This document shows positions 8,667 through 16,475 of a stretch of 64,000 bases of DNA, piece after piece. The stretch lies in NCBI GenBank assembly GCA_040830705.1, contig JBFOME010000014.1:31900-95899 (forward strand). The letters run 5' to 3'. This DNA comes from Ruegeria_C sp040830705. GTDB taxonomy: Bacteria; Pseudomonadota; Alphaproteobacteria; Rhodobacterales; Rhodobacteraceae. The translations under genes were made by a program, and so were the position numbers. How positions within the stretch are numbered: the stretch's first letter is position 1; each line of letters begins with the position of its first letter. Under the pieces are notes generated by a model. That model was not told the origin of the DNA. It ran no database searches and saw nothing but the letters and a program-made list of their open reading frames with translations.

Positions 8667-9240
8667 TCGGTTCCTCCTGACTGCAAGCGCAACGGTAGCG
8701 GAAAATGCTCATGTTTCTACAACGCTGGAGATTTTCCCAATTTGCTTCGCACAAAGAAATTCCCTGGCTAGAAATCAAATCCTAAGTGGACTTCTCGAGA
8801 GACCGCTTTGGGCTCTCAGGACCTCATGGGCATCGCAGCATCCGAAGCAGCCGCCGGGGATCAGTCCACAAGGCCGGGCTAAATCTGCCATTCGCCAATG
8901 GTTCGGGATGCTGGTTTTTAGCTCGTTAGGACCCAAACATGCCGTAAGTTGGCTACCTTCTCTACCGGCTTCGGTCACTTGCTTGCTATCTGTGTCCTTC
9001 GCTTCCCAAACATGGCGAACAACCCGCTTCACTGGGGGAAGTTCGCGGTGCTTGGAGGGCTCTAATGTTACGATTTCAACATAGACGCCGTGAACCCGTG
9101 CGTCCTGAATCAAGCGCCCAGAACACTCAACAACTGCAATCTGCGAGCATCGCAGAAGCGCGACGATGAAACGCGAGCGCCCGCGAGAGCGAACCGGCCC
9201 GCTATGGTGCGAGCCGGTTCACCGCGAGTGGCAAGCGGGG
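8667..9240. other. 574-base stretch without a recognisable gene
   Basis: No reading frame here gives a protein I recognise. The longest (minus strand, 8775-9113, 112 codons) has no ribosome site and random-looking composition. The left end should carry the promoter of the DUF1254 gene. The right end marks a visible change from AT-richer DNA to GC-richer DNA. It may be degraded coding sequence or an old junction. Confidence 0.5.
9191..9220 (-). terminator. Hairpin after the MBL-fold gene
   Basis: GAACCGGC (9191-9198) pairs with GCCGGTTC (9213-9220), an 8-bp GC-rich stem about 20 bases downstream of the MBL gene stop on the minus strand. There is no T tract, so it may be a 3' mRNA stabiliser rather than an intrinsic terminator. 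Confidence 0.35.
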
Positions 9241-10233
9241 TCAGCTTGTGTGGGCGTTGTGCCCGAAATACAGGAACTCGCGATCGCGGCCTGCAACATC
9301 TCCCGCTTCCAGTGACAGGCTGGGGGTGTCCAGCATCTTGTAGCTTTGTTGGGATTTGACCCAATCATCGGCATTCTGAAGCGTGGTCAGCGTGTAGCTT
9401 GTGGTCTCGTTGAGGTAATGGGTGGGAATGATGATCTTGGGCTTGAGCCGTTCCACGATGGCATTGCCCTGATCATAGTCCAGAATGTGCTGCGAGCCGT
9501 CCACCGGCAGGGTCAGCACATCGACCTGTCCAATCGCATCCCAGAATTCTTGCGGCGGATCATGGCGGTTGTCGCCCCAGATCAGCGTTCGGATACCGCC
9601 GGTTTCCACCAGATAGACCACCATATCCATGTGGCTCACATTATCCGGCGGACAGGCCTGCACGCCGAATTCGCCAAGTGCGTTGGTCCAGTCATACCAA
9701 CCCGGCGCGCGGCAGACATGTTTGTCGGCAAAACCGGTAATCTTGATATCGGCAAACTCAAAATTGCCGACCATGCGGTCCAGCACCATGGTCGAGACGG
9801 GCCGGTGAATCGCATCATGGTCGAAATGGGTGTGGGTGGACATGCAGATATCCACCGGTGTTTCAGGGAACTCGTTCTTGAACCAGAGCCCCCAGGCACC
9901 CGACGGATCGTCGCGCCACGGATCGAACAGGATCGTGGCCCCGCCCGGCGAGGTGATCTTGATCGCACAATGGCCAAAATAGTCGATCCCGACGGCACCC
10001 TCGACGGTATTGCCCGTGGATTTCTGCAACTCGATCACACCGTTATTGTTGCCCGGTTGCGTCCAGTCCGTGGATTGCGCCTTGGCCGAGGTGGTGCTGA
10101 GCAGGCTCGCGGCCCCGCCCACACCGGCAGCCCCGGCAGCCATAAAGAAGGATCGGCGCGACAGGCCCGGTGCCATGTCATCCCTGCCCCCGCGCAGCAG
10201 CGTCGGTTTCAGATTTAGATCGTCTTTTTCCAT
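9241..10233 (-). CDS. Tat-exported metallo-beta-lactamase-fold hydrolase
   Basis: 330 residues. A twin-arginine signal (SRRSFFMAAGAAG, RR at 26-27) is followed by a UlaG/UPF0173-like MBL fold. The metal motif H134-T-H136-F-D138-H139 is intact, with further candidate ligands in IWGDNRHD and IIPTHYLN. Tat export suggests the metal centre is loaded before transport. The substrate is unknown; UlaG-type enzymes act on lactones or phosphodiesters, and related proteins act on N-acylethanolamines. A regulator gene encoded in the same direction lies just upstream, 122 bases away. Confidence 0.85.
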   Translation of the reverse strand: MEKDDLNLKPTLLRGGRDDMAPGLSRRSFFMAAGAAGVGGAASLLSTTSAKAQSTDWTQPGNNNGVIELQKSTGNTVEGAVGIDYFGHCAIKITSPGGATILFDPWRDDPSGAWGLWFKNEFPETPVDICMSTHTHFDHDAIHRPVSTMVLDRMVGNFEFADIKITGFADKHVCRAPGWYDWTNALGEFGVQACPPDNVSHMDMVVYLVETGGIRTLIWGDNRHDPPQEFWDAIGQVDVLTLPVDGSQHILDYDQGNAIVERLKPKIIIPTHYLNETTSYTLTTLQNADDWVKSQQSYKMLDTPSLSLEAGDVAGRDREFLYFGHNAHTS

Positions 10234-10355
10234 TTTGGGGTTCCCTGTTGTCTTGCCGCCCGAGGCTGTTCCCGGACGCGATCAGGGTAGCAACCGGCCC
10301 CCCTTCCCAGGGCATTGAAAAACCAAGGGGGAAACATGGGGGCGATCCCCATGTT

Positions 10356-11321
10356 TTACTGAATCGACAACAGCAGGCTCCGCAGGTTTTGACCACTGCG
10401 TTTGAGGCCTAGTTTGGCGCGGATATTGTTGCGGTGAAACTCGATCGTGCTGGGCTCGCGCGACAGGGTACGGGCGATGTCCTTGGTGGTCTGGCCGCGC
10501 ATGATCATCTGCGCGATCTCCTGCTCTGCGGGGGTCAGCGCCTCGAAAACCGTGGTCAACTGCCCGCTCATCCCCGCGGTGATGGATTTCAGGTTTTCCT
10601 CCGCCAGCTCAAGATAGGCGCGTCCTGCTGGGTCGGTATCGAGCCTGCTGCGCAGTTTGGCCAGATGTGGAATGACCAAGCCCTTGATCTGGCTAAGTAT
10701 CTTGGCATCATATTCCTCGCGCGAGGTTTCGACGCTGCCCAGCAACACGCGCAGCGCCGTGTTGGCTTCTTCCAGATCTGCCGTGCGATTTGCGACGCGC
10801 TGTTCCAACTGGTCCAATGTGGCCTGCAATTCGGCTTCAAGCGCGCTGCGCCGGGCAATCTCGATCAGTAGTTCCAGATCCGCCTCGATCACCCGGGCAA
10901 ACTCCTGCAACCCTTCGCGAAACAGCAACGCACGCCGGTTGCGCCGGATGTCGAGCACGCAGATCGTCCCAAAGACCGATCCGTCCGGCCATTTCAGCGG
11001 ATATCCGATATAGAAACGCATGCCGTGTTCCATATCGTCATTATCGGCCCAGTCCGGATCGCAGGTCGCATCCTCGACGGTCAGTTCTCCGTCGCGTTGC
11101 AGAACGCCATAGCAATAGAGCTTCTCGTTCAGTGTGAACTGACAACCGGTGGCATAAGGATTGCCCTTGCTTCTGCTGGTCACAAAGACCGAATGGTGCG
11201 GCTCATGGGTGCGCATCACCAGACTGGCAGGCACATCGGCAACCCGTGCGATCAGGTCAACGATCCGTTGCCACTTGGCAAGTGTCTCTTGCGAAATGTC
11301 CGGTTTCGATCCTGCTGCCAC
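10356..11321 (-). CDS. GAF-domain LuxR-type transcriptional regulator
   Basis: 321 residues in three parts. A GAF domain (about 20-160; FVTSRSKGNPYATGC, MRFYIGYPLKWPDGSVFGTICVLD) is followed by a coiled coil (about 160-200; LEAELQATLDQLEQRVANRTADLEEANTALRVLL) and a LuxR-type HTH at the C-terminus (LTPAEQEIAQMIMRGQTTKDIARTLSREPSTIEFHRNNIRAKLGL). There is no receiver or kinase domain, so the GAF domain presumably senses a ligand directly. It lies upstream of the MBL gene in the same orientation and is its likely activator; it could also influence the transport operon beyond. Confidence 0.85.
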   Translation of the reverse strand: MAAGSKPDISQETLAKWQRIVDLIARVADVPASLVMRTHEPHHSVFVTSRSKGNPYATGCQFTLNEKLYCYGVLQRDGELTVEDATCDPDWADNDDMEHGMRFYIGYPLKWPDGSVFGTICVLDIRRNRRALLFREGLQEFARVIEADLELLIEIARRSALEAELQATLDQLEQRVANRTADLEEANTALRVLLGSVETSREEYDAKILSQIKGLVIPHLAKLRSRLDTDPAGRAYLELAEENLKSITAGMSGQLTTVFEALTPAEQEIAQMIMRGQTTKDIARTLSREPSTIEFHRNNIRAKLGLKRSGQNLRSLLLSIQ

Positions 11322-11432
11322 AGCGTTCCCACGGTTGCGATAGACCTCACTCTAGGGCTGACGCCTATCGGCAGGCAAGTCGCTCCGAAGTATAACGCGT
11401 ATCAGTTACTCCGCCCCTTCTAGTGGCCAACG

Positions 11433-12353
11433 CTATCCGGCATGTTCTTTCACCAGTGTCTGCAGAAACGCCTGTGTGATACGTGTGGGTTCAGGACTGC
11501 GCCGGTTGACGGCCGAAAATGTCGCACGGTAATGCAGCATCTCTGGCAGGATCATCTTCATCTGGCCCTGCTCCACAAAGCTCCGCGTCAGATGGTCCGG
11601 CAGAAAGCCGATATAGCGGCCCGACAATATCAGGATTGTCAGGGCATGCTCGCTCTGGACCTTTGCCGCGCGCCGCAGCTTCAGCGATTGCCCCACATGT
11701 AGGTTCGGAGAGTTGACACTGATACCGGCATAACGTGCCGCCCGAACATCCTCCAAGTCGAGGTCTGACTGGTCAATGTCAAAGAACGGATGCCCCTGCC
11801 CGCAATAGAGGTACATGTTTTCGGTATAGATCGGAACGTAGTTCAGGCTCTTCGAAACGCGATGTTCAGCGATGATGCCGACATCGACATCGCCGCTGAT
11901 CAACTTGGTTTCGATCACGTTTGGCGGCTCCAGCGACAGCTCGATCTGAACGTCCGGTGCCAACACATTGAAGGTGCTGATCGCGCGCGCAAGATGGGAG
12001 TCGGGGTTCGAGGCGCATTGATCGAACAAAGCCACGTGAATGCGACCGACCAGATCCTGTTTGATTTCATTCACTTCGGCCTGAAAGTCGGCCACTGACA
12101 GCAGCAGCCGATCGGCGGCAGCCAACACCTTTGCCCCATCTTCGGTCAATGAAAACCCACCCGGGCCCCGGTTGCACAATTTTAGCCCCAATCGAATCTC
12201 AAGATTCGATAAATACTTGGATATTGTGGACCTTCCGATGTTAAGCTCGGTCTCGGCAGCTGAAAGGCCGCCGCTTTCTACTACCGACTTGAAAATTCGT
12301 AATAAGTTTATGTCGGCTTCGCCGACTTTTGTAATCAGTGACTGTCGCGCCAT
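11433..12353 (-). CDS. LysR-family regulator, probable control of the TRAP/TauXY-like operon
   Basis: 306 residues. The HTH (INLLRIFKSVVESGGLSAAETELNIGRSTISKYLSNLEIRLGLKLCNRG) is followed by a LysR effector-binding domain. It is divergent from the TRAP operon with 169 bases between starts, so it probably regulates that operon in response to the imported compound. Known taurine clusters usually use the MocR-type TauR instead, so a LysR here would be a different control arrangement. Confidence 0.88.
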   Translation of the reverse strand: MARQSLITKVGEADINLLRIFKSVVESGGLSAAETELNIGRSTISKYLSNLEIRLGLKLCNRGPGGFSLTEDGAKVLAAADRLLLSVADFQAEVNEIKQDLVGRIHVALFDQCASNPDSHLARAISTFNVLAPDVQIELSLEPPNVIETKLISGDVDVGIIAEHRVSKSLNYVPIYTENMYLYCGQGHPFFDIDQSDLDLEDVRAARYAGISVNSPNLHVGQSLKLRRAAKVQSEHALTILILSGRYIGFLPDHLTRSFVEQGQMKMILPEMLHYRATFSAVNRRSPEPTRITQAFLQTLVKEHAG

Positions 12354-12522
12354 GCAATGTTCGCTATTTTTGAAACTTTACGCTCAATAGTTACCATTTT
12401 GGCAACGCGAATCGCAAGCTACACGGGTCGGTACCGGGGCAGATTCGGATTGGAAAATGCGCGACACCGCGCGTTCCAGCGCGCACCTCGGTCATCAGGA
12501 AAAAACCAACCGGGAGACATCA

Positions 12523-13539
12523 ATGTCATTTCTCAAACGGGTCTGCGCTACAACTGCTGCCATTTCAATCACAGCTCTGCTGGCGACCGGGGCGGCTCAA
12601 GCCAAAAATTTCAAAATCGCGGTGGGCGACAGCGGCGGGTCCAGCCAAGAGGCAACCGGCCTGGGCTTCAAGGCCGCGCTCGAAGAACTGTCGGGTGGCA
12701 AGCACACGGCAACGCTGTTCCTGAACGGCCAACTCGGCTCCGAGCAGGACACCGTCAATGATGCGGCCATCGGCACCTTGGACATGTCGCTGCTGGCGAT
12801 CAACAACATCACCCCGTTCTCGCCCACCGTTGGCGTGTTCACCCTGCCTTACGTGATCCTCAGCCTTGAGGATGCCGAAAAGCTGACCCAGGGCCCGATC
12901 GGTCAGGAACTGATCGAAAACACCATCAATGACGCCGGTGTGCGCATCATCGGCTGGACCTATACCGGGTTCCGCCGTCTGACGAACTCGAAAAAGCCGG
13001 TCAAATCGGTGGCCGATCTCGAAGGTCTGGTGATCCGCGTTCCCAAGAACGAAATCATGATCGACACCTACAAGGCATGGGGCATCAGCCCAACGCCGAT
13101 GGCGTGGTCGGAAACCTTCGCCGGTCTGCAGACCAAAGTTGTTGATGGTCAGGACAACCCCTACACCACCATCAACGCGATGAAGTTCTACGAAGTGCAG
13201 AAATATGTGACAAACATCCGTTACATCTTCTCGATCGAACCGCTCATCATTTCCGAGCAGGTCTTCCAGGAGCTTTCCGTAGAAGATCAGGAAATCGTCC
13301 TTGAAGCGGGCAAAGCCGCGACACAGGCCTCTGCTGACTTCCTGCGCGCCAAGGAAGCCGAGATCAAAGAGATCCTGGTCGAAAAAGGCATGGAAATCGT
13401 CGACCCCGAGAATGACGAAGCCGAGTTCATCGAACTGGCGACTACCGCCGTGTGGCCGAAATTCTACGAAAGCATCGGTGGCGTCGAAAAGCTCAACGCA
13501 GTGCTGGCCGAAATCGGTCGTGAGCCGGTCTCTCAATAA
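12523..13539 (+). CDS. TRAP transporter substrate-binding protein (DctP family)
   Basis: 338 residues with a Sec signal peptide (about 1-27, ending GAAQA). The mature protein has the DctP pattern, including LEGLVIRVPKNEIMIDTYKAWGISPTPMAWSETFAGLQTKVVDGQDNP, in which the Arg of IRVP normally grips the ligand's acidic group. The ATG at 12523 has GGGAG upstream. It is the first gene of P-Q-M-usp, an order shared by the ectoine system teaABCD and taurine systems tauKLM-usp. Given the enzymes encoded downstream, an aminosulfonate such as taurine is my preferred ligand. Confidence 0.9.
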   Translation: MSFLKRVCATTAAISITALLATGAAQAKNFKIAVGDSGGSSQEATGLGFKAALEELSGGKHTATLFLNGQLGSEQDTVNDAAIGTLDMSLLAINNITPFSPTVGVFTLPYVILSLEDAEKLTQGPIGQELIENTINDAGVRIIGWTYTGFRRLTNSKKPVKSVADLEGLVIRVPKNEIMIDTYKAWGISPTPMAWSETFAGLQTKVVDGQDNPYTTINAMKFYEVQKYVTNIRYIFSIEPLIISEQVFQELSVEDQEIVLEAGKAATQASADFLRAKEAEIKEILVEKGMEIVDPENDEAEFIELATTAVWPKFYESIGGVEKLNAVLAEIGREPVSQ

Positions 13540-13570
13540 CCGGCAACCGAGCATCCAACAAAAAAATTGC

Positions 13571-13590
13571 GGGGCACCAACTGGTGCCCC
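13571..13590 (+). promoter_or_regulatory. Intercistronic hairpin between binding protein and permease genes
   Basis: GGGGCACC and GGTGCCCC form a perfect 8-bp stem with an AACT loop, and no T run follows. Such hairpins commonly protect the upstream message, so that binding protein is made in excess over the membrane subunits. Confidence 0.6.
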
Positions 13591-13611
13591 CAACAATAAA
13601 TGGAGGGTCAG

Positions 13612-14172
13612 ATGTCTAAATTCTGGGGAATTGTCGATAACCTGGAAAGCTATATTTGCCGTGCGTTGCTGGCAATGTTCGTGTGCCTGTTGTTTCTTCA
13701 GGTCGTGGTGAGAACGCTGTTTGCATTCTCGTTTTCCTGGGTCGAGGAACTGTCGATCTACATGTTCGTATGGTTCGTCTTCTTTGGCGCCAGCTATGCG
13801 GCCAAAATGGGTGCCCACAACCGGGTCACGTTCCAGTTCAAGTTCCTGTCTGCGCGTGCGGTCAAGTATATCGAGGCCTTCGCGGACCTCTTCTGGATCT
13901 TCTTCAACGTTGTATTCATCTATCTGGCAATCGATTTCATCTTCAACAAGATGAACCGGTTCCAGTCCTCGCAAACCCTCGGGTTCCACCTGAGCTGGGT
14001 CTATATCGTGCTGCCGATTGCCTTCACCCTGATGACCATCCGGGTGATCCAGGTGAACTACCGCAAACTGGTCTTGGACGAAGAGATGGTCGACCCGGAT
14101 TCGATCGATCTCGACGCTGTCAAAGCCGAAGCCGAAAGCCACAACCCCTCCAAGTCTAAGGGAGACAAGTAA
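13612..14172 (+). CDS. TRAP transporter small permease (DctQ family)
   Basis: 186 residues with four predicted transmembrane helices (about 15-40, 48-66, 88-110, 125-148) and the usual WVEELSIYMFVWFVFFGASYA segment. The ATG at 13612 follows GGAGGG directly. The C-terminus is a charged cytoplasmic tail. Its last base overlaps the first base of the large-permease start, indicating translational coupling. It forms the membrane complex with the next gene product and accepts ligand from the binding protein. Confidence 0.9.
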   Translation: MSKFWGIVDNLESYICRALLAMFVCLLFLQVVVRTLFAFSFSWVEELSIYMFVWFVFFGASYAAKMGAHNRVTFQFKFLSARAVKYIEAFADLFWIFFNVVFIYLAIDFIFNKMNRFQSSQTLGFHLSWVYIVLPIAFTLMTIRVIQVNYRKLVLDEEMVDPDSIDLDAVKAEAESHNPSKSKGDK

Positions 14173-15512
14173 TGGGCGCTGAAATTATCCCACTGCTGTT
14201 TGGCGGTTTTCTGTTCCTGCTGTTTATCGGCGCTCCGATCACCGTGGCACTCGGCGTTTCGACGCTGATCACCTTCCTGTATCTGGGTGAGAACCCCATC
14301 AAATTCGTCCAGATCGCCTTTACGTCGGTCGGGTCCTTCCCGCTGATGGCGCTGCCAGCCTTCATTCTGGCCGGTGCGTTGATGGAGGCATCTGGCCTGT
14401 CACGGCGGCTGATCAATGTGGCCGAAAGCTTCGCCGGTCCCTTCACCGGCGGTATGTCGGCCGCAACCGTCATGGCCTGTCTGTTCTTCGGCGCGATCTC
14501 TGGCTCTGGCCCAGCGACGACCGCCGCTGTCGGCATGCTGATGATCCCGGCGATGATCGACCGCGGTTACTCAAAAGGCTTTGCCTCAGCCATCACCGCC
14601 TCGTCGGGTGGTCTGGGGATCGTCATCCCGCCCTCGATCCCGCTGATCATTTTCGGCATTGCAGCGCTTGGTATGCCACCCCCACCGGAGGCTGTAGAAG
14701 AATTCGGCCAGTTCCAGACCGTTTCGATCCCGAAACTGTTCATCGCCGGTTTCATGCCCGCCTTCCTGATCGCAGGCAGCTTGCTGCTGATGAACTATAT
14801 CCTGGCGAAAAAGAACAACTACACCGGTAGCACCGAAGGTTGGTCCGCACGCGAGATCTGGTGCGAGATGTATCGCGGATTCTGGGCGCTAATGGCCCCA
14901 GTGGTGATCCTTGGCGGCATCTATTCGGGCTATTTCACACCGACCGAAGCGGCCATCGTGGCGATCTTCTACACGCTGATCGTGGGCGCATTCATCTATC
15001 GTGAACTGTCCTGGAAAAGCCTGTTCGGCGCGCTGGAAACCACCACCTGGCTAACCGGCCGCGTGCTGTTGATCATGTTTACCGCAACCGTGTTCGGGCG
15101 GCTTCTGGTCGAAAACCAGGTTCCCGCCGTGATCGCGCAGGGGATGCTGTCCTTCACCGACAACATCTATGTGATCTGGACGCTGGTCATCCTGTTCCTG
15201 CTGTTTGTCGGCATGTTCATGGAAACGCTGGCAACAATCCTGATCCTGGTGCCGGTGATGCTACCTGTGGCCTATAGCGTCGGTATCGACCCGATCCACT
15301 TTGGCGTGGTCATGGTCTGTACGCTGGGCATTGGCTTCCAGACGCCGCCATTGGGTGAAAACCTGTTCATTGCGTCGGGGATCTCGAAAATCTCGATCGA
15401 AGAGATCTCGCTGCGAGCCCTGCCCTTCGCCTTCATCAACACGGTTGCGATCTTTGTCATAGCGTTCTTCCCCGAGATCACGCTCTGGCTGCCGCGCTTG
15501 TTTGGCTACTGA
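14172..15512 (+). CDS. TRAP transporter large permease (DctM family)
   Basis: 446 residues, about 12 hydrophobic segments, the usual size for DctM. Recognisable are FFGAISGSGPATTAAVG, GGLGIVIPPSIPLIIFG and the C-terminal GIGFQTPPLGENLF. It drives Na+-coupled uptake of the ligand delivered by the binding protein. The start codon overlaps the small permease stop by one base. The universal stress protein gene follows 21 bases after the stop. Confidence 0.92.
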   Translation: MGAEIIPLLFGGFLFLLFIGAPITVALGVSTLITFLYLGENPIKFVQIAFTSVGSFPLMALPAFILAGALMEASGLSRRLINVAESFAGPFTGGMSAATVMACLFFGAISGSGPATTAAVGMLMIPAMIDRGYSKGFASAITASSGGLGIVIPPSIPLIIFGIAALGMPPPPEAVEEFGQFQTVSIPKLFIAGFMPAFLIAGSLLLMNYILAKKNNYTGSTEGWSAREIWCEMYRGFWALMAPVVILGGIYSGYFTPTEAAIVAIFYTLIVGAFIYRELSWKSLFGALETTTWLTGRVLLIMFTATVFGRLLVENQVPAVIAQGMLSFTDNIYVIWTLVILFLLFVGMFMETLATILILVPVMLPVAYSVGIDPIHFGVVMVCTLGIGFQTPPLGENLFIASGISKISIEEISLRALPFAFINTVAIFVIAFFPEITLWLPRLFGY

Positions 15513-15533
15513 GGCGGTTGAAAGGAAAAGCTC

Positions 15534-16025
15534 ATGAAACAGAAGATCACACATATCCTCTTCGCAACCGCACTGACGAAACACTCAAGCTATGCGTTGA
15601 CGCATGCGGCCAGCCTGGCCGAGTCGACCGGGGCCAAGCTGCATGTTCTGCATGTGGCCGAACCCCTCAGCGACGATGCGTTGATCACCATGCGGATGTT
15701 CATGCAGGATGCGGGTTCTCGCTCTGAAGCGCTGAAAGCCCGGCATGACCACATGAAGGCGGTGCTGACCGAACGCCAAAAGGAATTCTGGGCAACTCTG
15801 CCCGAAGAAGACCGAGGCATTCAGGATCAGATCGAGTCGATCGAGATCATTGATGGCCACCCCGCCGAGGTGATCCTGCGCCGCGCCCGCGAGTTGAAAT
15901 GCGATCTAATCGTGTTGGGAGCCCATGAACATGGGTTCTCGCAAACCTTCCTGGGTACCGTCGCCAAGCGCGTGCTGCGCCGCGCCGATATCCCGACACT
16001 GGTCGTCCCTTACAGGGACGACTGA
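15534..16025 (+). CDS. Universal stress protein (UspA family), transporter-associated
   Basis: 163 residues. N-terminal KITHILFATALTKHSSYALTHAASLA and a C-terminal nucleotide-site region (LIVLGAHEHGFSQTFLGTVAKRVLRRADIPTLVVP) identify the UspA family. In the ectoine TRAP system, TeaD (a Usp) binds ATP and damps transport; a usp gene also follows tauKLM in Rhodobacter-type taurine clusters. A similar regulatory role on this transporter is inferred from position. It lies between the permease genes and the dehydrogenase genes. Confidence 0.88.
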   Translation: MKQKITHILFATALTKHSSYALTHAASLAESTGAKLHVLHVAEPLSDDALITMRMFMQDAGSRSEALKARHDHMKAVLTERQKEFWATLPEEDRGIQDQIESIEIIDGHPAEVILRRARELKCDLIVLGAHEHGFSQTFLGTVAKRVLRRADIPTLVVPYRDD

Positions 16026-16058
16026 ATAATCGACTAACCTCTTAAGAAAGAAAAAAAA

Positions 16059-16445
16059 ATGACCAATACCCTGACCGCCAAAGATCTGGCGGATACGTTT
16101 GACTCGTTCAATCGCCACGATATCGACGGCGTGATGACCCACTTTGCCGATGACTGCGTGTTCTATACGGTGGGTGGTGACGAAAAATATGGCAACAAGG
16201 TCGAAGGCGCTGCCGCCATCGCCGCCGCCTTCTCCGGCGTCTGGGCTGGCATGAAGGATGCCCATTGGGACCACCACAGCCATTTCGTGCATGGTGACCG
16301 CGCCGTGTCCGAATGGACCTTCTCGGGCACCGACGCCGATGGCATGCGCGTCGAGGCCGAAGGCGCCGATCTGTTCACGCTGCGCGACGGCAAGATCATC
16401 GTCAAACAAGCGCTGCGCAAGTCCCGGCCAATGTTCAAGGCCTGA
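16059..16445 (+). CDS. NTF2-fold protein, TauX-like (putative taurine dehydrogenase small subunit)
   Basis: 128 residues, no signal peptide, SnoaL/NTF2-like fold (DLADTFDSFNRHDIDGVMTHFADDCVFYTVGG, then GAAAIAAAFSGVW, ending GADLFTLRDGKIIVKQALRKSRPMF). Its size, fold and place directly before a TauY-like FAD oxidoreductase fit the small subunit TauX of taurine dehydrogenase as I remember that family. An unrelated NTF2-fold accessory protein would look much the same, so the assignment leans on context. Confidence 0.65.
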   Translation: MTNTLTAKDLADTFDSFNRHDIDGVMTHFADDCVFYTVGGDEKYGNKVEGAAAIAAAFSGVWAGMKDAHWDHHSHFVHGDRAVSEWTFSGTDADGMRVEAEGADLFTLRDGKIIVKQALRKSRPMFKA

Positions 16446-16475
16446 ATCTAACACTCTGTCCCGCGAGAATTCGTC

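Noticed and set aside
8775..9113. A 112-codon minus-strand frame in the empty stretch after the DUF1254 gene
   Set aside because: No ribosome site, no family resemblance, and irregular composition.
12565..14142. A 525-codon open frame on the minus strand across the TRAP genes
   Set aside because: It is antisense to two clear TRAP genes, is His/Asp/Gln-rich with no recognisable domain, and has no ribosome site.
12523..16025. Assignment of the first TRAP-usp set to ectoine uptake (teaABCD)
   Set aside because: The gene order fits, but no ectoine catabolism genes follow; the TauX-like and TauY-like genes point to an aminosulfonate.
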